From the IMG/VR virus record IMGVR_UViG_3300024507_000442, positions 42,788 to 106,787 of that record: a stretch of DNA of 64,000 nt. One strand, written 5' to 3'. Shown here in pieces: positions 45,432-54,388 of this stretch. How positions within the stretch are numbered: position 1 is the first letter of the stretch; each line of letters opens with the position of its first letter. This DNA is from a virus. The notes beneath the pieces were generated by a model. The model had not been told where the DNA came from, did not search any database, and saw only the letters and a list, made by a program, of their open reading frames with translations. The position numbers were made by a program, and so were the translations under genes.

Positions 45432-45439
45432 AATAAATA
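45432..45439 (+). promoter_or_regulatory. Late promoter-type core AATAAATA
   Basis: Lies 36 bases before the sheath gene ATG, in an AT-rich 84-base gap that contains no other feature. This is the usual distance for a T4-type late promoter. Confidence 0.6.
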
Positions 45440-45474
45440 TTTTTTAGATAAACTGAGACTTTACGGAGAAAAAC

Positions 45475-47682
45475 ATGGCGACTCCTCAATTATCTCCAGG
45501 CGTACTCGTCAGAGAGGTTGACTTAACAGTAGGAAGAGCTGATAATGTTTTAGATAATATTGGTGCGATTGCTGGCCCTTTTCCAATTGGTCCTGTAAAC
45601 TACGCTGTTGATATTGCAACAGAGCAGGATTTAATCAATACTTTCGGAAAACCATCACAAAATGATAACCAGTATGAATATTGGATGAGTGCATCATCCT
45701 ATCTTTCATATGGTGGTGTTCTAAAAGTTATTAGAACTAAATCACCAAACTTAAACAATGCTAACGCTGGAGTTGGAATTGGATCCACTGCATCTTTAGA
45801 CATTGATAACTATGATGATTACAACGCGGAGCATACAGAAGCTCAGAATTTTACATACGCAGCAAAAAATCCAGGAACTTGGGCAAATGGTCTGAAAGTT
45901 TGTGTAATTGATGATTTAGCAGATCAGGTCATCAATGTAACATCCTCAGATTTGTCTTCTGATGGTGTCGCTATTGGATATGGCGTGACAGCTAACTTAA
46001 ATGGCATTTCAATTCCAGGATCTGGAACTTTTACCGGATATCTAAAAGGAATTATCACTGGAGTAACAACTGCAGTAACTGGTAGCAATAGCTCCATCAC
46101 TGTTAAAGTTGTTTCAAGAGTTTCCAGTGGAGGAACAGAAACAAAAATTGATTATGCAGAAGGGACCGAATTTGCTGCATTTAAAGGAACACAAACATTA
46201 AACTTCATTGACGGTTCGGGTTCATATCAAGGAAACCTCAATTCAGTATCTGTTTCTGATTGGTATAATCAACAAAAACTTGGTCTAGAAAATAGCACTA
46301 TTTTCTGGAGTTCAATTGCACCAAAACCAACCACATCTATTCACGCTTTAAACAGAAATGGTAAAGGTGATGGTATTCACGTAGTAGTTGTTGATGATAA
46401 GGGAACAATCACCCAAAATCCAGGGACTATTCTTGAAAAGCATGTTGGTCTATCAAAAGCACTTGATGCTATTTCGGCAGTAAATTCGCCACAAAGAATT
46501 TACTATAAGCAATTCTTGGCAGATTACTCGTCACAAATCTATGCAGGCAAATCTCCATCATCTGCTGCCGATGGATATTGGAGAACAGCACCAAGGGCAG
46601 TTTCATTCACTAAAGCTGATGGAACTACTCAAGCATTTATTCCTAATGTAACAGAGAATTCACCATCTAAAGGTGATTGGGGTCAAAATGCACAAGATGT
46701 AACATTTAGTGCAGTAGGTAATGTAACTTATGCATTAAATGGCGGACAAGATTATGGTGCCAATGGTTCAATGGCAGTGACTCTTGCAGACTTGCAAACT
46801 TCGTACAATCTATTCTCAAACAAAGACGATGTTCAGGTTGATTATTTAATCATGGGTCCTGGACTAACCGATGAAAATGATTCAATCGCAAAAGCACAAT
46901 ATCTGATTTCAATTGCAGGTCAGAGAAAGGATTGTGTTGCTGTAATTGGACCTCATAGAGGAAATCTAATTGGACAAAGCAATTCTACTACTCAGACAAC
47001 AAATCTAATCAAGTACTTTAACTCTGTTGGGTCTTCTTCATCATATGCAATATTTGATAGTGGATATAAGTACACTTATGATAGATTTAATAATAAGTTT
47101 GTATATATTCCATGCAACGCTGATATTGCTGGGTTAATGTGTCGCACTAATATCATTGCATATCCTTGGTTCTCACCTGCTGGTCAGCAACGAGGAATCA
47201 TTAATAATGCAATTAAGTTGGCATATAACCCAAGTAAAGCACAAAGAGACCAACTATATCCAGCAAGAATTAATGCAGTCATTACTCAACCTGGAATCGG
47301 AACTCTTCTCTTTGGAGATAAGACAGCACTTGGATATGCATCAGCATTTGATAGAATTAATGTTCGTCGCTTATTCTTAACAATTGAACAAGCACTACAG
47401 AGCGCAGCACAAGCTCAACTATTCGAATTAAATGATGAACTGACAAGAGCAAACTTTAAGAATATTGTAGAACCATATCTACGCGATATTCAAGCGAAGA
47501 GAGGTCTGTACGGTTTCTTAGTTGTTTGTGATACAACAAACAATACTCCTGACGTTATTGACAATAACGAATTCAGAGCAGATATCTTCCTGAAACCAGC
47601 TAAGTCTATTAATTATGTAACTCTCACCTTTGTTGCTACACGCACAGGTGTAAGTTTTGAAGAAGTTGCAGGTACTGTTTGA
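45475..47682 (+). CDS. gp18: Contractile tail sheath protein gp18, 735 aa
   Basis: It starts MATPQLSPGVLVREVDLTVG, the conserved sheath N-terminus. The middle contains the variable surface domain; the C-terminal third has the conserved sheath core: YVYIPCNADIAGLM-like segment, AYPWFSPAGQQRG, LAYNPSKAQRDQLYPARINA, and RRLFLTIEQALQSAAQAQLF. The C-terminal strand region (SINYVTLTFVATRTGVSFEE) forms the interlocking arm. Length is close to T4 gp18 (659 aa). It assembles around the gp19 tube and contracts at infection. CGGAG precedes the ATG. Confidence 0.95.
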   Translation: MATPQLSPGVLVREVDLTVGRADNVLDNIGAIAGPFPIGPVNYAVDIATEQDLINTFGKPSQNDNQYEYWMSASSYLSYGGVLKVIRTKSPNLNNANAGVGIGSTASLDIDNYDDYNAEHTEAQNFTYAAKNPGTWANGLKVCVIDDLADQVINVTSSDLSSDGVAIGYGVTANLNGISIPGSGTFTGYLKGIITGVTTAVTGSNSSITVKVVSRVSSGGTETKIDYAEGTEFAAFKGTQTLNFIDGSGSYQGNLNSVSVSDWYNQQKLGLENSTIFWSSIAPKPTTSIHALNRNGKGDGIHVVVVDDKGTITQNPGTILEKHVGLSKALDAISAVNSPQRIYYKQFLADYSSQIYAGKSPSSAADGYWRTAPRAVSFTKADGTTQAFIPNVTENSPSKGDWGQNAQDVTFSAVGNVTYALNGGQDYGANGSMAVTLADLQTSYNLFSNKDDVQVDYLIMGPGLTDENDSIAKAQYLISIAGQRKDCVAVIGPHRGNLIGQSNSTTQTTNLIKYFNSVGSSSSYAIFDSGYKYTYDRFNNKFVYIPCNADIAGLMCRTNIIAYPWFSPAGQQRGIINNAIKLAYNPSKAQRDQLYPARINAVITQPGIGTLLFGDKTALGYASAFDRINVRRLFLTIEQALQSAAQAQLFELNDELTRANFKNIVEPYLRDIQAKRGLYGFLVVCDTTNNTPDVIDNNEFRADIFLKPAKSINYVTLTFVATRTGVSFEEVAGTV

Positions 47683-47691
47683 TTATTATTC

Positions 47692-47699
47692 AATAAATA
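47692..47699 (+). promoter_or_regulatory. Late promoter-type core AATAAATA
   Basis: Lies 22 bases before the tail tube GTG start, in the 38-base gap after the sheath gene. It would give gene 19 its own late transcript. Confidence 0.55.
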
Positions 47700-47720
47700 A
47701 CCTTAAGGAGGTAACGAACC

Positions 47721-48305
47721 GTGGCAAGACTCAAGACAATCTCTCAATTTAAGAGTGCTCTAAGTGGTGGTGGTGCTCGTCCCAATCTATTTGAAGTTGA
47801 ATTGACAACTTTTCCATCTGGAATTTCTTGGGACGCAGATAAATTCAAGTATCTATGTAAAGCAGCCGCTTTACCGGCATCAAATATTGCAGCAATTGAT
47901 GTTCCTTTTAGAGGAAGAACATTTAAAGTTGCAGGAGATAGAAGCATTGATGCTTGGACAGTAACCATCATCAACGACGAAGACTTCAAACTTAGAAGAG
48001 CATTTGAAGCATGGAGTGAACTTATTGCAAAACTTGATAATAACCTTGGAGCGACAAATCCAGCAGCTTATATGAGCAATGCAACTGTCTATCAACTTGG
48101 AAGAGGTGCTACAGTAAATAGTACCACTAACGCAGGTTCGGACAGTTCTATCTTAGCTGCTTATAAGTTTGTTGACATTTTCCCAACAAGTGTTTCTAAC
48201 ATTGATCTTTCATATGATAGTGGAGATACTATTGAAGAATTTACTGTGGAATTCCAAGTTCAGTCTTACGAAATTATTAGCGGAGCAACCGCATCTAAAG
48301 CTTGA
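47721..48305 (+). CDS. gp19: Tail tube protein gp19, 194 aa
   Basis: Translation starts at a GTG, fixed by a strong AAGGAGG at 47705-47711. ARLKTISQFKSALSGGGARP, RPNLFEVELTTFP, the AAALPASNIAAIDVPFRGRT strand, DAWTVTIINDEDFKLRRAFE and a closing TIEEFTVEFQVQSYEI are the normal tube-protein order. Length is slightly above T4 gp19 (163 aa). It polymerises as hexamer rings to form the inner tail tube. The high expression expected of a tube protein fits the strong ribosome-binding site. Confidence 0.95.
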   Translation: MARLKTISQFKSALSGGGARPNLFEVELTTFPSGISWDADKFKYLCKAAALPASNIAAIDVPFRGRTFKVAGDRSIDAWTVTIINDEDFKLRRAFEAWSELIAKLDNNLGATNPAAYMSNATVYQLGRGATVNSTTNAGSDSSILAAYKFVDIFPTSVSNIDLSYDSGDTIEEFTVEFQVQSYEIISGATASKA

Positions 48306-48311
48306 TAAATA
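48304..48311 (+). promoter_or_regulatory. Late promoter-type core GATAAATA
   Basis: Overlaps the end of gene 19 and lies 30 bases before the portal ATG at 48341. Confidence 0.5.
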
Positions 48312-48340
48312 GTCAAAAGGCAAAGAACAAAAAATAAATT

Positions 48341-50029
48341 ATGGCAAGACTATTTGGATTCTCTATTGAGGATAAAGAACCACTGTCTCCGGGAGTGGTC
48401 AGTCCAGTTCCTCCTAATAACGAGGACTCGTCTGACCACTACTTGAGTAGTGGTTTTTTTGGTTCTTATGTTGATATTGAAGGTGTTTATAGAACAGAGT
48501 TTGATTTAATTAAAAGATATCGTGAGATGGCATTACATCCAGAGTGTGATAGTGCTATTGAAGATATTGTAAATGAAGCGATTGTCTCGGATACAAATGA
48601 TACTCCCATCCAAATTGACTTAGACAATCTGAATGCGAGTGATGGAATTAAGAAGAAAATAAGGCAAGAATTTAAACATATTTTATCATTGCTCGACTTT
48701 GATAAAAAGTCCCATGAAATTTATAGAAATTGGTATGTTGATGGCAGATTATATTATCATAAAATAATTGATTTGAAGAATCCTCACGAAGGAATTCAAG
48801 AACTTCGTTATATTGACCCCATGAAAATGCGGTATGTAAGACAGCAGAAAAAAACTGAGAAAGATAAGTATAGATTATCAAATATTAATACAGATAATCC
48901 AATGGATTTTGAGTTTCCTCAGATTGAGGAATATTTCATTTATAATCCAAAAATGACATATCCAACAGGAAATCCTTCTTCTATGGGAGGTTCTCAGGGT
49001 ATCAAAATGTCCAAAGATTCTATCACATACTGCACTTCCGGTCTTGTCGATAGAAACAAAGGATCAACACTGTCATATCTTCATAAAGCAATTAAATCAC
49101 TCAATCAATTAAGAATGATTGAGGACTCTTTGGTAATTTATCGTTTATCAAGAGCGCCAGAAAGAAGAATTTTCTACATTGATGTGGGCAATCTTCCCAA
49201 GGTAAAAGCGGAACAATATCTTCGTGATGTTATGATGCGCTATCGTAACAAACTTGTCTATGACGCAAATACAGGCGAAATTCGTGATGACAAAAAGTTC
49301 ATGGCAATGCTTGAGGATTTTTGGCTCCCTCGTCGTGAAGGTGGTAGAGGAACTGAAATCACAACTCTTCCGGGTGGGCAAAATCTTGGAGAAATTACTG
49401 ACATTGAGTACTTCAAGAAAAAACTCTATCGTTCTTTAAATGTTCCCCCATCAAGAATGGATGGAGAAGGTGGATTTAATCTTGGTCGTTCATCCGAAAT
49501 TCTAAGAGATGAAGTTAAGTTCAGTAAGTTCGTTTCTCGTTTGAGAAAGAGATTCTCATACATGTTCCACGATATGCTGAGAACACAATTAATCTTAAAG
49601 AATATTATAACTCCTGAAGATTGGAATATTATGGAAGAACATATTCAATATGACTTCCTATATGATAACCACTTTGCAGAACTTAAGGATGCTGAGTTGC
49701 TAAATGAAAGACTCGGTATGGTTCAAATTGCAGAACCATATGTTGGGAAGTATTTTTCTCAAGACTATGTTCGTCGCAAAATTCTTCGCCAAACTGATGA
49801 AGAAATTATTGAGCAAGATAAAATTATCAAGAAAGAAATAGAAGATGGGATTATTCCAGATCCATCTGCACCAGTCGATCCTATGACAGGAATGCCAATC
49901 CAACCAGGAATGGAGCAAGGAACTGCTGGAATGGATTTGGGTCAACCAGTAATGGAACCAGAAATTAATGCTGCTCCAATGGAACCAAGTACAAAGGCAA
50001 TGGAAATGCCCAAGGGGGGCGAAATATAA
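48341..50029 (+). CDS. gp20: Portal protein gp20, 562 aa
   Basis: Portal vertex dodecamer and docking point for terminase. Conserved segments are SSGFFGSYVDIEGVYRTEFD near the N-terminus, YREMALHPECDSAIEDIVNE, RYIDPMKMRYVRQQKK, SDxxTYCTSGLVDRNKG-like sequence, YRLSRAPERRIFYIDVGNLP, and PPSRMDGEGGFNLGRSSEI. The C-terminal ~60 residues are Pro/Met-rich (PVDPMTGMPIQPGMEQG). Length fits T4 gp20 (524 aa). The DNA coding for residues ~32-40 forms a terminator-like hairpin (48435-48460). Confidence 0.95.
   Translation: MARLFGFSIEDKEPLSPGVVSPVPPNNEDSSDHYLSSGFFGSYVDIEGVYRTEFDLIKRYREMALHPECDSAIEDIVNEAIVSDTNDTPIQIDLDNLNASDGIKKKIRQEFKHILSLLDFDKKSHEIYRNWYVDGRLYYHKIIDLKNPHEGIQELRYIDPMKMRYVRQQKKTEKDKYRLSNINTDNPMDFEFPQIEEYFIYNPKMTYPTGNPSSMGGSQGIKMSKDSITYCTSGLVDRNKGSTLSYLHKAIKSLNQLRMIEDSLVIYRLSRAPERRIFYIDVGNLPKVKAEQYLRDVMMRYRNKLVYDANTGEIRDDKKFMAMLEDFWLPRREGGRGTEITTLPGGQNLGEITDIEYFKKKLYRSLNVPPSRMDGEGGFNLGRSSEILRDEVKFSKFVSRLRKRFSYMFHDMLRTQLILKNIITPEDWNIMEEHIQYDFLYDNHFAELKDAELLNERLGMVQIAEPYVGKYFSQDYVRRKILRQTDEEIIEQDKIIKKEIEDGIIPDPSAPVDPMTGMPIQPGMEQGTAGMDLGQPVMEPEINAAPMEPSTKAMEMPKGGEI
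48435..48460 (+). terminator. Intrinsic-terminator-like hairpin inside the portal gene
   Basis: ACCACTAC (48435-48442), loop TTGA, GTAGTGGT (48447-48454), followed by an unbroken T run to 48460. The stem is a perfect 8 bp. It lies ~95 bases inside gene 20 and is sense-strand oriented. It could attenuate transcription coming from genes 17-19. Confidence 0.5.
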
Positions 50030-50032
50030 ATA
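50025..50032 (+). promoter_or_regulatory. Late promoter TATAAATA
   Basis: Exact match to the T4 late promoter core, overlapping the stop of gene 20, 27 bases before the small ORF at 50059. Confidence 0.65.
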
Positions 50033-50058
50033 AAAACGATTACTTATAGGTTATTAAA

Positions 50059-50217
50059 ATGGATGAACTTATGGATATGATTGTGGGTGATCAGTCACCT
50101 TCACAAATCAGCGATAAAATTAAAGAACTACTTTTTAACAAGTCTGCAGAAAAGATTGACGATTTTCGTCCTGCTGTAGCAAACGCAATGTTTAATAGCG
50201 AAACAGAAGAGGAATAA
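50059..50217 (+). CDS. Small acidic prohead-core-type protein, 52 aa
   Basis: The peptide starts MDELMDMIVGDQSPSQISDK and ends DDFRPAVANAMFNSETEEE. It is helical and acidic. Short proteins with an S-x-x-I-x-x-x-RPAVAxxMF ending lie between portal and protease genes in many T4-like phages. This is the position of the T4 core proteins 67/68. TATAGG upstream is a weak ribosome-binding site. I infer a prohead core component or gp67/68 counterpart, from position and type rather than direct similarity. Confidence 0.65.
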   Translation: MDELMDMIVGDQSPSQISDKIKELLFNKSAEKIDDFRPAVANAMFNSETEEE

Positions 50218-50218
50218 T

Positions 50219-50539
50219 ATGAAATCATTCAAGCAATTTATATCTGAATCAGTTAATATTGCTGGTGATTTTACTGGAAACCTTTACATTAATTCTCAAT
50301 CAGAACAACCACAGCAGGTTGGTGAAGAGTATATTGCAGATGTTTTGTGGCAAGGGAGCTTATATCGGATGGAATTAATGACTAAAAATGGAATTCCATC
50401 CAAAAGAGATTTGGGAGAACAACTGCAAAGTAATTATCCGGGGGCAGTAGTTCAACAAATATATCCCACAGAAGAAAAAAATTTAAACATTAGAAACGCA
50501 AGACGATATCACCCATCAAAATTAGAATGGATTGACTAA
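50219..50539 (+). CDS. Probable internal head protein with capsid-targeting N-terminus, 106 aa
   Basis: The first residues, MKSFKQFISESVN, match the T4 capsid-targeting sequence type (MKTYQEFIAE) and end in I-S-E, a consensus site (Leu/Ile-X-Glu) for the gp21 protease. After cleavage the body is residues ~11-106: a domain with ADVLWQGSLYRMELM, PSKRDLGEQLQ and NYPGAVVQQIYP, related to one in the gene at 42009. T4 proteins with such leaders (Alt, internal proteins) are packed into the head and injected. Its place in the head gene cluster supports this reading. Confidence 0.6.
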   Translation: MKSFKQFISESVNIAGDFTGNLYINSQSEQPQQVGEEYIADVLWQGSLYRMELMTKNGIPSKRDLGEQLQSNYPGAVVQQIYPTEEKNLNIRNARRYHPSKLEWID

Positions 50540-50542
50540 TTT

Positions 50543-52126
50543 ATGGCTCAGTGGAATAAGACTACACAAGACTATCTAAATCAAGAAAGAACTTTGCATG
50601 AGGTTTATCTCCGTGCTGATGAGTATGGAAATATTCTAAATGAGAGTGCTTGTTCCAAGTCTGCCTTTGGTGAAAATATTTCAATCACAATCACACCAAA
50701 AATTCAGGCAGATGCTGTCTATGGATTAGACCCAAGAGAGTTTGAGACATTTACATTTAGTGCAACAGGAGTTGCTACTCATGCAAACTCCACATTCATA
50801 GTTGGTGCTGGTTCTTCTGCAAATTCTTATGGTGTAATCAGAAGCACTAACTTTATCAGATATCGTCCAGGACAAGGTGTTGTTTGCAGATTTACTGGTT
50901 CGTTCTCAAATAACCCAGTAGGATTTACACAAAGAGCAGGACTATTCAATCAAGAACAAGCAATTCAAATTGGATATGCACATACCAATGGAAAGTTTGG
51001 TGTGCTTCGTGCTAATGGTGGTAAGGCAAGAATTCAAGGATTTGACTTTACTACACTTGATAATGGAGATGTAACAGTCACTCTCAATGGAACATCTTTC
51101 ACTGCAGTAACAGTAAATTCAGGAACACTTGCAGGAAATCTTTCTCAACTCGTACAAGGATTAAGAGCACAAGCACTCTTTAATGCTTTATGGTTGGTTG
51201 AGTATGATCAATCAAGATTAAGATTTTTAGCAACATCTCTTGGACCTCAAACTGGAACTTTTAATATCACAAGCACCGCACCAGCATCTTTTACAAATCA
51301 AATAGAACAGGCAGGTGTAGTACAAACAGAAAACTGGACTTTCCAAGAAGATTTTAATTTAGATAAACTTGATGGAACTGGATACTCTGGTATTACTCTA
51401 GACCCATCTAAGTTAAATGTATATCAAATCAACTTCCGTTGGTTAGGTGCTGGTGAGATTAGATATGCGATTGAAAATCCTCTAAATGGGGATATGATTT
51501 TCTTCCATAACGAGCACTATTCTAATAGAAACGAACTACCACACCTAGCAAATCCATCAATGAAGATTGGATATGTTGCTGCAAATTTGAATAATGGTGT
51601 GGGTGTTGTTACTTGTAGAGGTTCTTCTTTTATGGGAGCAATTGAAGGTATTGTTGAAAGAACAAAACTTCCATATTCAGTGACTACAACCAGAAATGAT
51701 AGTATGAACATTCCTGGTTCTTTATATCATCTCATTTCTCTTAAGAATAAACTAGTCTATCAAGGTAAGATTAATACCAGAGATTTACTTCCCAGAAGAC
51801 TTACTGCATCAGTAAATACAACAGGAGACCCAGCAGTTATTCGTATATATTGGAACCCAGTTCTTACAAATTATTTGAGATGGACTACTCAAAGTGATTT
51901 TAATGCATCACTTTATGCAACTCAGGATAGTACTGGATTATTTACTTTAGCAGCACAACCAATTCCTGCTGTTGCTGCTTTCCATGTATCAGACAACTCA
52001 ACGATTGATGTTGATTTATCAGAAATTGGACTTCATGTTCCACCAAATAATTTTATAACCGCAGTAATTTCATCAACATCTAATATTACTGCTGCTAGTG
52101 CTTCGTTCATTTATGTGGAAGACTAA
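50543..52126 (+). CDS. Virion structural protein in the head gene cluster, 527 aa
   Basis: It starts MAQWNKTTQDYLNQERTLHE and contains long beta-rich segments such as RYRPGQGVVCRFTGSFSNNP, NYGVLRANGGKARI-type strands and VYQINFRWLGAGEIRYAIEN. The closing LSEIGLHVPPNNFITAVISS is Ser/Thr-rich. There is no signal peptide or catalytic motif. Between portal/core and protease genes, a capsid decoration or head-fibre role is likely. I recall similar proteins in marine T4-like phages annotated only as structural; function not established. Confidence 0.6.
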   Translation: MAQWNKTTQDYLNQERTLHEVYLRADEYGNILNESACSKSAFGENISITITPKIQADAVYGLDPREFETFTFSATGVATHANSTFIVGAGSSANSYGVIRSTNFIRYRPGQGVVCRFTGSFSNNPVGFTQRAGLFNQEQAIQIGYAHTNGKFGVLRANGGKARIQGFDFTTLDNGDVTVTLNGTSFTAVTVNSGTLAGNLSQLVQGLRAQALFNALWLVEYDQSRLRFLATSLGPQTGTFNITSTAPASFTNQIEQAGVVQTENWTFQEDFNLDKLDGTGYSGITLDPSKLNVYQINFRWLGAGEIRYAIENPLNGDMIFFHNEHYSNRNELPHLANPSMKIGYVAANLNNGVGVVTCRGSSFMGAIEGIVERTKLPYSVTTTRNDSMNIPGSLYHLISLKNKLVYQGKINTRDLLPRRLTASVNTTGDPAVIRIYWNPVLTNYLRWTTQSDFNASLYATQDSTGLFTLAAQPIPAVAAFHVSDNSTIDVDLSEIGLHVPPNNFITAVISSTSNITAASASFIYVED

Positions 52127-52130
52127 TAAT

Positions 52131-52138
52131 AATAAATA
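52131..52138 (+). promoter_or_regulatory. Late promoter-type core AATAAATA
   Basis: Lies 25 bases before the ATG at 52163. A TAATAA/TTATTA inverted repeat (52141-52157) follows directly and could be part of the leader of this transcript. Confidence 0.5.
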
Positions 52139-52162
52139 ACTAATAAAGTCTTTATTATACAA

Positions 52163-52429
52163 ATGCAAAGAACTAAAATAATTGAATCTGAAGTAACTAC
52201 AGGAACTACTGCTGGTACAGCATCAAGTATTAGTAGTGCAACCTGCGTGAGACTTTGTAATGACACTGGAAGTCTTGTTACGGTAGGCGTTTCCACAATG
52301 GTTGGTGCAGCAACAACAAATTTCTTCACTATGCCAAGTTACGCCGTAGAGTTTTTGGAAAAGTTTCCAAATGATGTTATTTGGACATCATCCGCAATTA
52401 AAGCTTCCAAAGTAGGATTTACCAACTAA
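52163..52429 (+). CDS. Small beta-type virion protein, 88 aa
   Basis: The product is Thr/Ser/Val-rich (ATCVRLCNDTGSLVTVGVST) and ends EFLEKFPNDVIWTSSAIKAS then KVGFTN. Its alternating hydrophobics suggest a small beta-barrel. It is the first gene after a late promoter-like site and lies 6 bases before the protease gene. It resembles the 109-aa product at 449-778 in length and composition, with no clear sequence match. Probably a head accessory or decoration protein. Confidence 0.5.
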   Translation: MQRTKIIESEVTTGTTAGTASSISSATCVRLCNDTGSLVTVGVSTMVGAATTNFFTMPSYAVEFLEKFPNDVIWTSSAIKASKVGFTN

Positions 52430-52434
52430 GAAAA

Positions 52435-53085
52435 ATGAAACTAATCAGAGAAGAAATCGAAAAGGTTGAAGTTATTACCGAAAATGTAAACGGTAAAAAA
52501 TCAATGTTTATTAAAGGAATTTTCCTTCAAAGTGAATGCGTAAATCGCAACGGTAGACTTTATCCTTTTTCAATCATGGAAAGGGAAGTCAATCGTTATA
52601 ACGAAAACTATGTTCAAAAAGGTCGTGCTCTCGGTGAACTTGGGCACCCAGATGGACCAACCGTAAACCTTGATAGAGTTTCTCACAAGATTACTGAACT
52701 CCATCAAGAGGGCAATAATTTCATTGGTAAGGCACAAATCCTTTCAACTCCAATGGGCAAAATTGCAGAATCTCTTCTTAAAGAAGGTGTTTGCCTTGGC
52801 GTTTCTTCTCGTGGTATTGGTTCTTTAAGAGAGAATCAAAAAGGTTATAGAGAAGTTGGTGAAGACTTTATGCTTGCAACTGCTGCTGATATTGTAGCAG
52901 ATCCTTCAGCACCTGATGCCTTTGTTCAAGGAATCATGGAAGGAAAGGAGTGGATTTGGGATGGTGGTATTCTTAGAGAGAAGGTAGCGGAAAACACTAA
53001 ACGTAGAATAAATACTTTAGTTGATCAGGGTATCCTTGAAGAATACAAGTTATCCTTGTTCGATGAGTTTTTAAATTCATTGTAA
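52435..53085 (+). CDS. gp21: Prohead core protease gp21, 216 aa
   Basis: Serine protease that cleaves scaffold, capsid and internal proteins at Leu/Ile-X-Glu sites during maturation. GELGHPDGPTVNLDRVSHKI (His71) supplies the catalytic histidine region, and LGVSSRGIGS (Ser124/125) the nucleophile. IFLQSECVNRNGRLYPFSIM is the conserved N-terminal segment. Length matches T4 gp21 (212 aa). Likely substrates in this window are gp22, gp23 (candidate site after Glu59) and the product at 50219 (site after Glu10). Confidence 0.93.
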   Translation: MKLIREEIEKVEVITENVNGKKSMFIKGIFLQSECVNRNGRLYPFSIMEREVNRYNENYVQKGRALGELGHPDGPTVNLDRVSHKITELHQEGNNFIGKAQILSTPMGKIAESLLKEGVCLGVSSRGIGSLRENQKGYREVGEDFMLATAADIVADPSAPDAFVQGIMEGKEWIWDGGILREKVAENTKRRINTLVDQGILEEYKLSLFDEFLNSL

Positions 53086-53095
53086 TTTGTTAATT

Positions 53096-53103
53096 TATAA
53101 ATA
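53096..53103 (+). promoter_or_regulatory. Late promoter TATAAATA
   Basis: Exact core match, 37 bases before the scaffold gene ATG. It lies in a fully AT-rich 55-base gap. It is one of the best late promoters in the window and would drive scaffold and capsid genes. Confidence 0.7.
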
Positions 53104-53140
53104 AATATAGTTTATAACTAAGGTTAAACGGAGAGTTCAA

Positions 53141-54328
53141 ATGTCTCGTGGAGATTTACAAGAAATGGAAGTAGGCACAAAGCAATCCCGAACCGCTGTT
53201 AATGCAAATGCTAAAGCGGCGGAAGCGATGCCAAAACTAACCACAGGAATTCCTGATGGTCAAACTGCTGGTTGGGAAGATCTTGGTGGTCCCGATCCTT
53301 CTAATTATCGTCCTGATGACGATTCTGCAAAACTTAAGACACCTGGCGCAACTCTTAAGCAAGTAAGAGATGTTGTCAACAAAGGTGCTAAAGGTGCAGA
53401 TCCAATGAAGGGTCTTCACAAAGAAGAGGAAGAACTCGAAGATGAAGATTTAATCGAAGAAGAGATTGAAGAGGGTGAGGAAGAAGAAGTAGTTGCTGAG
53501 GCTGCGGAAGAAGAGGAAGAAACACCCAAGAAAAAAGCAAAGAAAGAAGAAGACGAAGACGAAGAAGAAGATGAGGATGAGGATGAAGAAGACATGAAGG
53601 AAGAGTTTGATATCGAAGAAGATGTCAATGCTCTACTTGAAGGTGAGGAGCTTTCTGAGGAATTCCAAGAGAAAGCACGCACTATCTTCGAAGCAGCTCT
53701 TCGTTCAAAAGTTGCCGATATTCAAGAGGCACTTGAAGAGCAGTATGCCACTGCACTTGCAGAGGAAGTAGAAGAAATTAAGACTGAGCTTGCTGAGCGT
53801 GTAGACGCTTATCTTGAGTATGTTGCTGACGAGTGGATGCAAGAAAATGCACTCGTTATTGAGCAAGGTCTTAAGACCGAAATGACCGAATCATTCCTCC
53901 AAGGAATGAAGGGTCTTTTTGAAGAACATTATGTATCAATCCCTGAAGATAAATATGATGTGCTTGAGAGCATGGTAGATAAACTTGATGAAATGGAGAC
54001 AAAACTCAACGAGCAGATTGAGAAGAACGTTTCACTCAACAAGCGTCTCGCAGAGTCGGTTGCTGATGGAATCTTTGAACAGGTCGCTGATGGTCTTGCA
54101 GACACTCAGAAAGACAAGCTCGCTTCACTTGCCGAAAGTGTTGAGTTTGAAAGTGAAGAAGAATATCGTGAAAAACTGGAGACTTTGAAGGAATCATATT
54201 TCCCTTCAAGAGTTGTATCTCCATCTGCTAAGACTGAAACACTGTCCGAAGGTGCTGACGTTGCGCCCGAATCTTATTCGGATTCAATGGCTGCATATCT
54301 AAGAACGCTTTCAGCATTTGGCAAATAA
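53141..54328 (+). CDS. gp22: Prohead scaffold protein gp22, 395 aa
   Basis: Major core scaffold, inferred from position and composition. Residues ~90-155 are a dense run of Glu, Asp and Lys with hardly any hydrophobics. The rest is a long alpha-helical region (EALRSKVADIQEALEEQYAT; VESVADGIFEQVADGLADTQ-like). Several Leu/Val-X-Glu sites fit digestion by gp21. It ends MAAYLRTLSAFGK, like other cyanophage gp22. It is longer than T4 gp22 (269 aa) owing to the acidic insert. GGAG precedes the ATG. Confidence 0.88.
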   Translation: MSRGDLQEMEVGTKQSRTAVNANAKAAEAMPKLTTGIPDGQTAGWEDLGGPDPSNYRPDDDSAKLKTPGATLKQVRDVVNKGAKGADPMKGLHKEEEELEDEDLIEEEIEEGEEEEVVAEAAEEEEETPKKKAKKEEDEDEEEDEDEDEEDMKEEFDIEEDVNALLEGEELSEEFQEKARTIFEAALRSKVADIQEALEEQYATALAEEVEEIKTELAERVDAYLEYVADEWMQENALVIEQGLKTEMTESFLQGMKGLFEEHYVSIPEDKYDVLESMVDKLDEMETKLNEQIEKNVSLNKRLAESVADGIFEQVADGLADTQKDKLASLAESVEFESEEEYREKLETLKESYFPSRVVSPSAKTETLSEGADVAPESYSDSMAAYLRTLSAFGK

Positions 54329-54388
54329 TTGAATTTAATATAATTCAAACCCAAAAAAAACAAACACTTAGTAAAAAGGTAAAAGCAA

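Noticed and set aside
53416-53682. Poly-serine - strand frame
   Set aside because: Antisense of the GAA/GAG-rich acidic tract of gp22.
54329-54348. TTGAATT-AATTCAA inverted repeat before gene 23 as a terminator
   Set aside because: The stem is all but AT-only and is followed by an A run on the + strand, not a T run. It would fit a terminator only for - strand transcription, for which there is no gene.
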